Both the position numbers and the translations under genes were made by a program. A stretch of DNA of 64,000 nt from assembly GCA_030710605.1 (NCBI GenBank), contig CP092879.1:46866374-46930373 (forward strand), read 5' to 3'. Below the pieces are notes generated by a model. The model had not been told where the DNA came from and did not search any database. It saw only the letters and a program-made list of their open reading frames with translations. Position 1 is the stretch's first letter. Every line of letters begins with the position of its first letter. This document shows, piece by piece, positions 1-10,385 of this stretch. This stretch comes from Cordylochernes scorpioides. Taxonomy: Eukaryota > Arthropoda > Arachnida > Pseudoscorpiones > Chernetidae.

Positions 1-160
1 GTAAAGGACACCTAATTGCAGAGCCAAAGTGTCCTTTAGGGAGAGGTGTCCTCTTACCGGAGAGTTACTAAATAGTAAAAAAGGTAATTTTGCAAATGGA
101 AACTGTCCTTTGTAGAGAGGTGTTCTCTAGTTTGAGTGTCCTCTCATGGAGGTTCTACTG
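1..160. mobile_element. pogo/Tigger-like MITE, right part
   Basis: The sequence ends in GGTTCTACTG followed by TA, the reverse complement of the CAGTAGAACC terminus seen on complete copies at 5049, 15971 and 21235. Its body (CCTTTAGGGAGAGGTGTCC) matches those copies. The left end is cut by the window edge. TA-flanked CAGTNNAACC ends are typical of pogo/Tigger elements; the family assignment is by motif only. Confidence 0.7.
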
Positions 161-779
161 TATATAGTTTTTAAAACTGTGTGTGCTAGACCTACAGAAT
201 ACTTCCTCAGTAGATATGTCTGCTTGGAAATGTAAAGATAATAAAAAGTCTGCTTACAGATTCATAGTTTATGTACAAGAACGCCAGGTGTGTGTGAGAA
301 GGCATAGCTTTACATCCTAGTAGGCCAACACAATATATTACAACATGAACCTCAATTATTCTTGTTGTGTTTTTTCTAGAGACTGTTAGCCCCATTTGTA
401 TCTACTGCCTGAGGCAAGCCACACCACCAATAATAAGTCAGCCTCAAGTAACACACAAATTGGCTGACCCTGTGTAGAAAGGTCTTTTTCCTATGTGTGA
501 ATCCAAAATATTCAATCAAGATACAGTAGAACCTCCCTTTAGCGAACACCTCTCCACAAAGGACAGTTTTCATTTGCAATATTACCATTTTTACTCCACC
601 TTTGCCAGTCCCAAGCCCAGATTTACTTCCCATCTGTTTCATCACCCGTCTGGTGGCAACTCTTATCACTTGGTATCATAGCTTCATTTAGTAGCCTCTC
701 AGATAATTGATTATCTCCTATTGCCCTGATATATGTTGTGGCTATGTCATCATCCCTCAGGATATGTTGCATTCCTCGC
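161..779. other. no gene seen; one MITE fragment
   Basis: A left-end fragment of the same pogo-like MITE lies at about 524-600, starting CAGTAGAACCTCCC. The remainder has no long frame, no splice-flanked coding segment and no repeat I could match. If the MLP gene extends upstream, this could be intron. Confidence 0.5.
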
Positions 780-1812
780 CAGGACAATCCAATGTTATCA
801 TTTATAGTTTGTAGAAAAGTGTTCAATTCTTCCATGCACAATCCAATGTTCTCTTCCTTAGATTTGTAGAGAAATGTTCCATTTCTCACTGGCACAATCC
901 AATGTCATTTTCCTTGGATTTATAGAGAAATGTTCCATTCCTCCATGGCACAATCCAATGTTCTCTTCCTTGGATTTGTAGAGAAATGTTCCATTTCTCA
1001 ATGACACAATCCAATGTTCTCTTCCTTGGATTTGTAGAGAAATGTTCCATTTCTCAATGGCACAATCCAATGTTCTCTTCCTTGGATTTGTAGAGAAATG
1101 CTCCATTTCTCACTGGCACAATCCAATGTCATTTTCCTTGGATTTGTAGAGAAATGTTCAATTTATCAATGGCACAATCCAATGTTCTCTTCCTTGGATT
1201 TGTAGAGAAATATTCCATTTCTCACTGGCACAATCCATTGTCATTTTCCCTGGATTTGTAGAGAAATGTTCCATTTCTCAATGGCACAATCCCATATTCT
1301 CTTCCTTGGATTTGTAGAGAAATGTTCCATTTCTCAATGGCACAATCCAATGCTCTCTTCCTTGGATTTGTAGAGAAATGTTCCATTTCTCACTGGCACA
1401 ATCCAATGTCATTTTTCTTGGATTTGTAGAGAAATGTTCAATTTCTCAATGGCACAATCCAATGTTCTCTTCCTTGTCATTTTTCTTGGATTTGTAGAGA
1501 AATGTTCCATTTCTCACTGGCACAATCCAATGTTCTCTTCCTTGGATTTGTAGAGAAATGTTCCATTTCTCACTGGCACAATCCAATGTTCTCTTCCTTG
1601 GATTTGTAGAGAAATGTTCCATTTCTCACTGGCACAATCCAATGTTCTCTTCCTTGGATTTGTAGAGAAATGTTCCATTTCTCAATGACACAATCCAATG
1701 TTCTCTTCCTTGGATTTGTATAGAAATGTTCCATTCCTCCATGCACAATCCAATGTTCTCTTCCTTGGATTTGTAGAGAAATGTTCCATTCCTCCATGAC
1801 ACAATCCAATGC
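780..1812. repeat. 56-bp tandem repeat (about 18 units)
   Basis: Head-to-tail units of about 56 bp, each with CTTGGATTTGTAGAGAAATG and GGCACAATCCAATG, run with a few percent divergence; the spacing of successive AATCCAATG is 56. One unit near 1478 is partly duplicated. Open frames here simply reflect the repeat, since 56 is not a multiple of three and the peptide changes each turn. No gene is inferred. Confidence 0.95.
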
Positions 1813-2029
1813 CCATCCTCTTCGGAGCATTTAACATACTGTATCATCACAGGATGTCATTTCACCCAATTCATTGAGCCATTCTATTCACCTCCCCTCC
1901 TATCTTCTCCAGACCATTCTATTAGATGATCACACCAATCCTTTATACCTTGGTCTATGGCTTACTTAAATGATCTACACTTAGTGAAATATTGTCTCAC
2001 TAATTTTCTACCCAATGACTACAGAAATG

Positions 2030-2330
2030 GAAATCTAATGCTGCACATGACTCTGCAGAGCAGGAGGGACAAGCACTGGTTCTGTCCACCCAACAGTCTT
2101 TGATTTCCAGACTTAAGTCGGGTCATCTACGGAAAGTGACTTCCCAGAATTGTTGCAAGGTTTTCCCACTATGTACTAATTGTAATTCTCAACCAGCAAC
2201 CCCAAAACACTTATTGACTGTATTGACTCATCCATTGATGAGCTCTACTCATCCCCAGAAGACACCATCAAAAGTCTCAAGCTTTACAAGCTTGATACCT
2301 TAATATGATTGAGTGGAGATAAGAAAGAAG
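2030..2330 (+). pseudogene. LINE ORF2 C-terminal relic (+ strand)
   Basis: The translation near 2100-2303 has the pattern SRLKSGHLRK...CTNCNSQPATPKHLL, which is the zinc-type segment after RNase H in I/Jockey-like non-LTR retrotransposons (GH..., C-x2-C, ATPxHLL). The tail, with CTTGATACC then GATTGAGTGGAGATAAGAAA, is the 3' end shared with copies at 4003, 8330 and 12715. The relic is 5'-truncated, with a broken frame upstream (the GARSRRDKHW-type region is out of frame). It is a dead copy. Confidence 0.7.
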
Positions 2331-2668
2331 ATTGAAGAATTTTCTGGTGTCTCTCTGCTAGAAGAGCAAAAATCTGCCTTTTATCTTATTTTCTTTTGTT
2401 TTCCTCATTTATCTTGATCCTTTTTTCTTTTTCCTTGGAATTTTCTTCCCACTTCCTGCTTCTAAAATATCTCTTTAACACACTTTTTACTACCGATGCT
2501 CTCGATCCAGATCTGGCCTATTTATTCCTGTGCCGTTAAAAAAAAAGTTATATTTATTAGATTTAGTTTTAATTAGAGTTGTTAATATCTATATACCTCA
2601 CATTTCTCTTTTTATCTAGTTTGTCCTTTAAAACCTCCTCAGAAATTGGTTTTGAATCTTCTTCTAAC
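2331..2668. other. T-rich unique sequence
   Basis: I see only low-complexity T/C-rich DNA, with no frame, terminal repeat or recognisable element. Confidence 0.5.
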
Positions 2669-3762
2669 TCTCATGGACAAATCTTAAGTAAGTTGTACCT
2701 TTTAGCATGTATATCGGGATTCAGACAATAACTCTGAAAGATACACTCATGGACAAATCTTAAGTAAGTTGTACCTTTTAGCATGTATATCGGGATTCAG
2801 ACAATAACTCTGAAAAGATACACTCATGGACAAAACTTAAGTAAGTTGTACCTTTTAGCATGTATATCGGGATTCAGACAATAACTCTGAAAGATACACT
2901 CATGGACAAATCTTAAGTAAGTTGTACCTTTTAGCATGTATATCGGGATTCAGACAATAACTCTGAAAGATACACTCATGGACAAAACTTAAGGAAGTTG
3001 TACCTTTTAGCATGTATATCGGGATTCAGACAATAACTCTGAAAGATACACTCATGGACAAATCTTAAGTAAGTTGTACCTTTTAGCATGTATATCGGGA
3101 TTCAGACAATAACTCTGAAAGATACACTCATGGACAAAACTTAAGGAAGTTGTACCTTTTAGCATGTATATCGGGATTCAGACAATAACTCTGAAAGATA
3201 CACTCATGGACAAAACTTAAGGAAGTTGTACCTTTTAGCATGCACATCGGGATTCAGACAATAACTCTGTAATAAACAAGGTAATAAGACCAAATCCAAA
3301 TAAATAAATAGTGTGTGACGTTTTGGTAACAACGCTGTTACCAAAACGTCACACACTATTTATTTATTTGGATTTGGTCTTATTAACTTGTGTTTATAAT
3401 CTATAATCCAAATTGTGCCTTATCAACTCTGTAAGATATTTGATGCACAGTGACCTTTATTGAGGACACATGAGATAGCCAAGTGTGAACCAAATTTTTA
3501 TTTTTCTGTTTATCATTACTCTTCACAATTCATCCTTTCATACCTCATCCCTAAGGTTAGAAATAATCGTTATTTCTCCTTAAAATAAGTTTTGATTTTT
3601 TTGTCCAAAAGAAACAAATGCGGGATAATTTTCAAATGTCGTTTTACAATTACAAGCCGCATTATATTGTATTATAAATTACCTCTTGTCTCCTTAAAAA
3701 AAAAAAATAGTCAACTGGCGACATAAAAGTTTCTACTTCCTCAAGTTTTGTCCGTGAATGTA
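2669..3762. mobile_element. mariner-like MITE with expanded terminal unit
   Basis: The right end CAAGTTTTGTCCGTGAATGTA (3742-3762) and the left ends ACACTCATGGACAAAACTTAA are inverted copies, as in intact members at 48817 and 53636. At the left end the terminal plus subterminal unit (about 76-78 bp, including the TIR, TTAGCATGTATATCGGG and AATAACTCTGAAAGAT) is repeated about eight times (2669-3262). A 152-bp foldback element is inserted at 3273-3424 with a 10-bp target duplication. TA-rich flanks and the short TIR suggest Tc1/mariner mobilisation; that is inference. Confidence 0.75.
3273..3424. mobile_element. foldback element with 10-bp target duplication
   Basis: The two arms read TAATAAGACCAAATCC... 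and its reverse complement, with GACGTTTTGGTAACAACG facing CGCTGTTACCAAAACGTC, so almost the whole element is one hairpin. It is flanked by AACTCTGTAA at 3263-3272 and 3425-3434. The host MITE has this motif only once elsewhere (for example near 32655), which proves the duplication. One end (...AAATTGTGCCTTATC) is constant among copies and the other is variable. Confidence 0.9.
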
Positions 3763-4002
3763 TTTATCCAATGATTCACTGCTCTACTAAGGCATCAAAG
3801 AAACCGGTTGAAGACATTATTTTTTAATGCATAAAAACATCTTCCTTGGAGGAATGTCCATGAGAGACTGCCTTAATAAACGTGGTATTCCTGGTCTCTT
3901 ATTGGAGGTTGGATTAAGATAAAAGTGGTCACCTAAGGGAGGTGATCTGTCTTGGGTTATATTACTCTCAATGATGATGGTCTTCTTCTTGTTTCTTATC
4001 TC

Positions 4003-4600
4003 CACTCAATCATATTAGGGTATCAAGCTTGTAAAGCTTGTTGATGGTGTCTGCTGGGGAAGAGTAGAGCTCATCAACGGATGAGTCAATACAGTCAATA
4101 ATGTGTTTTGGGGTTGAGGTTGAGAATTGCACTTAGTACATAGTGGGAAAACCTTGCAACCATTCTGGAAAGTCATTGTCTGTAGATGACCAGACTTAAG
4201 TCTGGAAATCAAAGACTGTTGTTCTATGGGAGGACAGAACCGGTGCTTGTCCCTCCTGCTCTGTACCTGTCATGTGCACCATTAGATTTCCATTCCTGCA
4301 GGCATTGGGTTTTGATGGTACGGAGGAGGTCTCTTTCGTCTAGTTGGGTAGTAGATTCTCTGGCTTCAGGTAGGCCAAGAGCTCCAGTCTTTGCCAGAGA
4401 GTCTGCCAGCTCATTTCCAGGAATTTCAACATGAGCTGGAAGCCATTGCACTGTGACAGAGCTGTTGGCTGGGAGTTGGTTTACAGACTTAGCAATGCTC
4501 TTGAGGAGAGGTTCTTGACTGGAGAAGCAGCTTTGAAAGGTATAAATGACTGCTTTTGAGTCGTAGTAGATTATTATTTTGCTTCACCCAATAATGATGA
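4003..4600 (-). pseudogene. LINE ORF2 relic with RNase H domain (- strand)
   Basis: On the minus strand from about 4580 down, the frame reads YYDSKAVIYTFQSCF and then QWLPAHVEIPGNELADSLAK, with the Asp-Ser and the H...GNE..AD segments of RNase H. It continues to a stop near 4224. A second frame (4212-4015) carries SRLKSGHLQ...CTKCNSQPQ, the post-RNase-H zinc-type tail. A frameshift between them and the lack of RT upstream show a 5'-truncated dead I-like LINE. Its end, near 4003, shares the ACTCAATCATATTAGGGTAT tail with other copies. Confidence 0.8.
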
Positions 4601-5048
4601 TGATGGTGACATGCTGATGTACAAAACCTCCTCCAACAACTCCTAGTATTGTATCTGTAGTGATTCGATATGCTGAGAGATTGGTTCCCCCCCCCCTTTT
4701 TTTTTTTTTTTAAATAAAAATCCCGTAAATATGTACATTTTTCATTAGAGAAAAGAAAGGTTATGTAAATATGGAAGGATATATATAAGGTGTGTGTGTG
4801 TGCTGAAGTTTGGTTGTATTTGTCGAAATAAAGACTTTAACTTTTATGGTGACTGAGATTTGTAGCAACCAATAGGTAGAAAACACTGCAGTATCCAAGT
4901 CACAAAACAGAATCTTTGGGACAATCCAGGAAAAAAATGACAAGTTTTTCTGAGACATAGCCAAGTTACGGAGAGTTGGTCTGATATTCATTTAAACCTT
5001 TCCTAGGAATAAGTAACAACAATAACATACAATGCTGTCACAGAAATA
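4601..5048. other. no gene seen; C10/T14 homopolymer run and short GT repeat
   Basis: It contains a C-then-T homopolymer at about 4687-4711 and GTGTGTGTG at about 4791. Nothing coding is visible. Confidence 0.5.
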
Positions 5049-5222
5049 CAGTAGAACCTTCCTGTAAAAGACACCTAATTGCAGAGGCAAAGTGTCGTTT
5101 CGAGAGAAGTGTCCTCTTAACGGAGAGTTACTAAATAGTAAAAATGGTAATTTTACAAATGAAAACTGTTCTATGTAGAGAGGTGTCCTCTACCACAGGT
5201 GTGCTCTCATGAGGTTCTACTG
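5049..5222. mobile_element. pogo/Tigger-like MITE, complete
   Basis: It starts CAGTAGAACCTTCC and ends GGTTCTACTG, both ends flanked by TA. The 174-bp body is palindrome-like, with GAGGTGTCCTC and related blocks. No coding capacity. Confidence 0.8.
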
Positions 5223-5290
5223 TATCACGTATTTAACCAATCCTCCAGAGTAAGAAGAGAAGAGGTTCTCCAATTCACTGTGGTGTGCAG

Positions 5291-5467
5291 CCAATGACCA
5301 ATGCAAGAGGAGACTGGACAGCGGAACCTGACAGAACATGAGAATGATATCTACTGCCGCACTTGCTACGGCAAGCTGTTTGGTCCCAAGGGCTACGGCT
5401 ACGGTGGCGGAGCAGGGGTCTTGTCTATGGACACAGGAGACAAGTACAAGAATGGTCCCCCCACCAG
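5291..5467 (+). CDS. muscle LIM protein (CSRP/MLP type), exon with end of LIM domain 1
   Basis: From 5322 the frame encodes [17 protein letters not shown], then [20 protein letters not shown] and DKYKNGPPT. This is the second half of a CRP/MLP LIM domain with its C-x2-C ligands, followed by the glycine-rich GPKGYG segment. The exon ends at AG|GTACCT in phase 2 and joins the next exon to make Ser. Upstream, 5304-5320 reads C-K-R-R-L-D-S, the expected residues, but one base short of the downstream frame. Either there is a 1-bp deletion near 5321-5325, or the true acceptor is GGACAG|CGG at 5321. An acceptor at 5290 is also possible. CRP/MLP proteins act in muscle Z-discs, on actin, and in nuclear co-regulation. 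The first zinc finger of LIM1 must lie upstream. Confidence 0.8.
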
Positions 5468-5728
5468 GTACCTTCACTTCTACGCCCTTCGTACTGGATC
5501 CTTAGTTGTGATTGTTCTTAACAATATTTTAAACAAAAGCGAATAATCGTTCGCGAATCTCTATGTATAAAATATATTCATCAGATTCAAACAGATTATA
5601 ATGTAGCTTCTCCTGTAGAAGGGCTTCTATACCCGAAAGTTAGAGAGAGATTTGTGAATATAGAAATTAAAAAAATTAAATCTATACCTCGAGGCTTGAT
5701 ATTTCCACATTGAGATTGTTATATTTTA

Positions 5729-6139
5729 CAGTAGAACTTCCAAAAGAGGGCACTCTCGCTAGAGTATACCTCTCTACAAAGTAATACGTGGTGTATTTTA
5801 GTAAGTGTTGAATTATAGTCAATTGAATTAAAGAGGTTATACACATACAGCTTTATTAAGACCAGCAGCCTTATACAGATTCACCACAGGAAGGAAGCAT
5901 AGATTGAGCTCCTATAAAGAGGTTATACTTTATTCAATAAGATTAAGTCATTGTCTCCTTGGCAATCTTAATAGAGAGCATTTAGTTATCTTTTATCTAT
6001 GATAAGGCACAATTTGGTTTGTAGATTAGAAACACAAGGTAATAAGATTAAATCCAAATAGATTGATGTTTCAGTATCAGCGTTGTTACAGAATAACACC
6101 CTATTAATTTATTTGGATTTGGTTTTATTCTTGTGTTTC
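5729..6139. mobile_element. intronic MITE fragment and foldback copy
   Basis: A pogo-like left end CAGTAGAACTTCC begins at 5729 and fades by about 5790. From 6008 to 6139 a degenerate foldback copy reads GATAAGGCACAATTTGG...AATAAGATTAAATCC and its inverted arm GGATTTGGTTTTATTC. A CTTTATTAAGACC block near 5850 is shared with 59460. All of this lies in the MLP intron 5468-6357. Confidence 0.6.
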
Positions 6140-6357
6140 TTTAACTATTTATGCCAGATACTTTTGTAATTGCTGTTCACAAAACTACAACCTTGGAACA
6201 TCACCAACAGCTGCAGTCAGATGGCTTGAGAGAGTGCTGCTGCTTTGAATTAACATGTTTGTTTAATCACCTCTTTTTTTATACGAGTTATTCTATGTTT
6301 GGTTTTGTTCCTTAAATATCTTTAGATCATCACACCATGTTTCCTGTGTGTCTACAG

Positions 6358-6508
6358 CAATATCCCAGCCACAGCCCAGGCCTACGTGGCTCCCAAGATA
6401 GCGGCTGCCCCACCTCCAGGGAAAACCTCAAAGTGGGGTGGAGCTGACATCTGCCCCCGCTGTGGCAAGGCCGTCTACATGGCCGAGAAGATGATGGGGG
6501 GAGGCTCG
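6358..6508 (+). CDS. muscle LIM protein, exon with linker and start of LIM domain 2
   Basis: The acceptor is TCTACAG|C and the donor is GGCTCG|GTGAGT. The exon encodes NIPATAQAYVAPKIAAAPPP, a GKTSKWGGAD linker, then ICPRCGKAVYMAEKMMGGGS. This gives the first C-x2-C zinc ligands of LIM2 and the CGKxVYxAEK signature typical of CRP/MLP proteins. It enters in phase 1 (AG|C) and leaves in phase 0. No stop or frameshift is seen. Confidence 0.95.
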
Positions 6509-6659
6509 GTGAGTGGGGACATCTATTGGTGGTGCCATTGAAGGGACTATTAGCATCTATTCGAGTCTTGAGTTAATTTGTAATGAAATATCTTTTATTT
6601 TTATATATATTTATTTATTTTAAATTATTATATCCTCTCTCACTCTCCTTATATATATA

Positions 6660-6941
6660 CTACACATTGTAAAGGCCGTTGAAGTTGGTAACTGTTTTTA
6701 CTGTAAGTGTACAACATGTCTACACACGTGAAAAGTGCAGTTCAACTTTTGCACATACCAGTGTGCCAGATCCCTGTTCGTGGTTACTTGCACTTGCTAG
6801 TGGGGTCAGACTTTTGTAAGAATCAGGGGCCATTGGAACTTTTTTTTTTTTTAATTAGGAAAAAATGCCCAATGCAGGATTCGATCCCGAGTCGTATTGG
6901 TCGAAAACCAACGGTTTAGACCACTCATCCACAGACCCCCA
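6660..6941 (-). mobile_element. tRNA-derived SINE
   Basis: Read on the minus strand it begins GGGGGTCTGTGGATGAGTGG (box A-like) and GATCGAATCCTGC (box B-like, GGTTCGANTCC). A T/A tract and a body with GTGCAAGTAACC follow. At least eight more copies occur in the window. It lies in the second visible MLP intron. Confidence 0.85.
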
Positions 6942-7030
6942 GTATATTTGATAATGCTCTTGAAGTACATTTGCCTTAAATGATTGAAGCTCTTGGTGCG
7001 AATCTCAATCATATTCTTTTTGTTTCTGAT

Positions 7031-7258
7031 AAAGCACAATTTGGATTATAGATTATAATACAAGAAAATAAGACTTAATCCAAATAATTTATTAGTGTGT
7101 GACGTTTCGGCAACAGCATTGTCACCATCATCAGATTTTATTATTAATTATTATTAGATATTAAGATTTTATTCTTTTGTCTGATGATGGTGACAATGAT
7201 GATGCCGAAATGTCGCACACTATTAAATTATTTGGATAGGTCTTATTTTCTTGTATTT
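7031..7258. mobile_element. foldback element with hammerhead-like cores
   Basis: The arms read AATAAGACTTAATCC and GGATAGGTCTTATTTTC. On the + strand 7181-7210 has CTGATGA, a TGGTGACAATGATGATGCC hairpin, then GAAA. The left arm contains the same arrangement on the minus strand (CTGATGATGGTGACAATG...GCCGAAACGTC). It is related to copies at 8853, 9598, 10218 and 20869. Confidence 0.8.
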
Positions 7259-7510
7259 CTACTCACTCACTCTGTTGGCAGATAGCTGTCAGCCAATGTC
7301 ATGATCCTCAGCCAAAACAGGTATCAGAATTGAAGGAAGGATGCCTGGAGTAAATTACTATCTATTGAATGGATTTGGAAAAAAGAGATGAAGAAATCCC
7401 CAGTAGGAGATGTGGATTCTGACCAAACTAGATAAACTACCGGACTGATCCTGGAAGAAACAGTTTGTCAGAGAGAGGAAGAAATGGAGAAATTTTATTA
7501 TTATTTTTTT

Positions 7511-7824
7511 TTTTTTGCTTATCCCTAGTACACGTTGTACAGGCCATAATAATCATGGTGGGTAAAAGTAGGAGACAGCTTTTTTACTGTAAGTGCACCA
7601 CATGTCTACACATGTGAAAAGCAGTTCAACTTTGCACTTTACAAATGTGCAAGAGCCCTGTTTGATTACTTGCACTCGCTGGGTGGGTTGGATTTTTGCA
7701 AGAATCGGTGGCCATTGGAGCATTTTTTTTTTTTTTAATTAGAAAAAAAGTGCCCAATGCGGAATCAAACCCAGGTCGTGGTGGTAGAAAACCAAGGGTA
7801 TAGACCATCCTTCCACCGACCCCC
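7511..7824 (-). mobile_element. tRNA-derived SINE
   Basis: Minus-strand GGGGGTCGGTGGAAGGATGG is followed by box B-like GGGTTTGATTCC, an internal A/T tract, and the 3' end ACCATGATTATTATGG...GGGATAAGC. It is a full-length member of the window's commonest SINE. Confidence 0.85.
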
Positions 7825-8139
7825 GAGAGATTATATGGCAGGCTTAAATATCTCAGTAGAGTGACTGCTATCCATTTAAAGAAAGTGAATGAAAGAAGTC
7901 GGGAACAAGTCGTAGAGGGTCTATGGGGAAATGTGTCATCGTTACAATTAATTAGTTTTAATTATTAGGCGTACTAATGAAAGTGGGCCATATAATTACT
8001 GGCAACCTCCTGGTTGTTTTGTAACTGCCATCTTTTTTTTTTTAAACTTATCCCAAGATAGGGTACTTGTTGGGCAATCATTGTTATCGAAAGTTGTGAT
8101 TGCTTGTGCTGTCCATACATAGAAACTTGACTTGTTTTT

Positions 8140-8815
8140 GCACTTATGTAAAGTGTGAAAACCTTGAGTTTGAGTCTGGAGGTATTGGACTCGCACACAA
8201 ATGAGTTGGTGGGTCCATGCAAGTAATTTTATTTTTAAATTGTGTTGGGTAAAAAATGATCAAAACTTCTTAATATAAGGGAGTGTTGAATTGTATCCAG
8301 TAAAATAGTCTTCTTCTTCTTCTTTCTTATCTCCACTCAATCATATTAGGGTATCAAGCTTGCATAGCTTGAGACTTGGCTAGCTGAAGTAGAATGCGTC
8401 TGCCTTTGTCATTAAGACTGAAAGCACTCCTCAGTGGCAGGCCGACTTAGCTCCAAAAGTAATGGACGCCTCTGACATGAGGAACAGACGCCATGTGCAG
8501 CCGCTCCTAACATGGAGTACAAACACTGATCATTCTGTATACCTGGATTAGGAGCTCTTACAGGGTACTATCAGCCGGGCCAGCTGAACCCAGGTTTTTT
8601 AGCGAGCTTGTTACTGCTCCCCATCCTCCTTTTTGTACTTTTGCACTTTTGTAAAGTGTGAAAACTTTCTTGTGTTTGACTCTGGAGGTATTGGACTCAC
8701 ACACAAATGAGTTGTGAGCCCATGGAAGTAATTTTATTTTTAAATTGTGTTGGTAATAAATGATCAAACCTCTTTAATTCAAGGGAGTGTTGAATTGTAT
8801 CCGGTTAAATAGTGG
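8140..8815. repeat. direct repeat pair around a LINE/SINE-tail insertion
   Basis: The block GGAGGTATTGGACTC...CACAAATGAGTTG...GATCAAA occurs at about 8140-8310 and again at about 8642-8815 in the same orientation. Between them lies the LINE 3' tail ACTCAATCATATTAGGGTAT (8335-8355) and a segment related to the repeat at 11863. The pair may be two copies of one short element or a duplication around an insertion. Confidence 0.6.
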
Positions 8816-8852
8816 TTGGAATTTTAAAAAAAGGATAAATTATGGTTGAAGT

Positions 8853-9072
8853 ACAATGTAATAAGACCAAATAAATAAATAGTTTGTGACATTTCGGTAA
8901 CAGCGTTGTTACCACTTCAGACAAAAGTGCTGAATCAATTCAGTAATCATTCAGCACTTTTGTCTGAAGATGGTAATAATGCTGTTACCGAAATGTCACA
9001 CACTATTTATTTATTTAGATTTTGGTCTTATTACCTTGTGTTTATAATCTATAATCTAAATTGTGCCTTATC
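8853..9072. mobile_element. foldback element with hammerhead-like core
   Basis: Arms GTAATAAGACCAAATAAAT and its inverse flank a central TTCAGCACTTTTGTC hairpin. CTGAAGA at 8964-8970 is followed by stem TGGTAATAATGCTGTTACC and GAAA at 8990-8993. The constant end AATTGTGCCTTATC is at the right. Confidence 0.85.
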
Positions 9073-9347
9073 ATTTTACCATTTTATCATCTCTTTGGCA
9101 GTTTCAAACGATATTAAGAATCTGTGTTGTGAAGAAAAAAAATTACCTTTACTAATGAAAGGGTCCACAAAACTGTTCTTTATGTAAGTTTTTCAATGAT
9201 GTCTTTGTCTCACCAATACTAGCTTAGAGAAATGGTTAATGGATAACATATAGTTTTATATCTATCTTTGACTTTCTTTCTTTTTTTAAAAGAATATACG
9301 ATTACGTTCCACATTTTAGTAGAAGTAACATAGCCATCATCTGAATA

Positions 9348-9448
9348 CGTGTAGACATGTGGTGCACTTAAAGTAAAAGCAGTCATCTACTACTACCCAC
9401 CATGATTATCATGGCCTGTACCACGTGTACTAGGGATAAGCAAAAAAT
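9348..9448 (+). mobile_element. SINE, 3' end only
   Basis: Contains TAGACATGTGGTGCACTT, the ACCATGATTATCATGG palindrome and GGGATAAGCAAAAA. The tRNA-like head is missing, so this is a 5'-truncated copy. Confidence 0.8.
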
Positions 9449-9486
9449 ATATATATTTACATTGAGCATGAGCTGTTATCTTAGTA

Positions 9487-9869
9487 CAGTTAAACCTGTC
9501 TATAGCGCCCCCTCTAAATAGCCCCTTCCTCTCTATAGCGCCCTATTTTAAACATTAAAATGTGAACGTTTTACATTAAAAGTGACCCAATAGAGCAAAA
9601 TTTGGATTATAGGTTATAAACACAAGGTAATAAGAACAAATTCAAATAAAAAAATAGTGTGTGACGTTTTGGTAACAGCGTTGTTACCATCTTCATGTAT
9701 CCATTCAGTACTTTTGTCTGAAGATGGTAACAACGCTGTTACCGAAACATCACACATTATTTATTTATTTGGATTTGGTCTTATTACCTTGTGTTTATTA
9801 AAAGTGACCTGTCTATAGCACCCTATTTTGGTGAATCCCAAAAGTGGGTGCTATAGACAGGTTTAACTG
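9487..9869. mobile_element. pogo-like MITE (TATAGCGCC family) split by a foldback
   Basis: Left end CAGTTAAACCTGTCTATAGC and right end GCTATAGACAGGTTTAACTG are inverted repeats flanked by TA. The element is interrupted at 9598-9796 by a foldback element that duplicated ATTAAAAGTGACC. Intact relatives are at 13677, 33234 and 41975. Confidence 0.9.
9598..9796. mobile_element. foldback element with 13-bp target duplication
   Basis: It is inserted inside the preceding MITE. ATTAAAAGTGACC is present at 9585-9597 and 9797-9809, but only once in the uninterrupted MITE at 42061. CTGAAGATGGTAACAACG then CTGTTACCGAAAC (about 9718-9747) form the hammerhead-like hairpin. Confidence 0.92.
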
Positions 9870-10217
9870 TATTTTGAACCTAGTATTTTCTCTTATTTCT
9901 AATTTCAAAATAATATGTAAAGAGAGATTTGTGGATTGAAGGAAGGTTGAATCCCAACCAGCTGGTCAAGATGACATTGGAAGGTTGGGTTACCCAATGA
10001 GGGAAGTGGGCTTGCCCAATCTTTTAATGCAGACTCATCAACATTGCTGCGACACTGTTGTTGTTTCCAGGTAACCTTGATGTTTGACGGACAAACTTTT
10101 CTGGAGTTCTGACCTTAGAGATAGTTTTGCTTCCATAAAACTTTATTATAAAAACAGACTACTCGGGGGTCTTAGGGGATAGAAGTTTTATAATTAGAAA
10201 TTTTTATAAAAAGTTTG

Positions 10218-10385
10218 TTTTTTGGACCAGAGTCAAGAAAATAAACAAATTTATAATGTGTGATGTTTCGGTAACAGCATTGTTACCATCATCAGACAAA
10301 AGAATAAATGTTTAATTTAGTAACAATGATGTTACCGAAATGTCACACACTATTAAATTATTTGGATTTGATCTTATTTTCTTGT
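10218..10385. mobile_element. foldback element, diverged copy
   Basis: Arms AAGAAAATAAACAAAT and ATTTGGATTTGATCTTATTT flank GATGTTTCGGTAACAGC and TGATGTTACCGAAATGTC. It is the same family as the 9598 copy, with a short loop. Confidence 0.75.
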
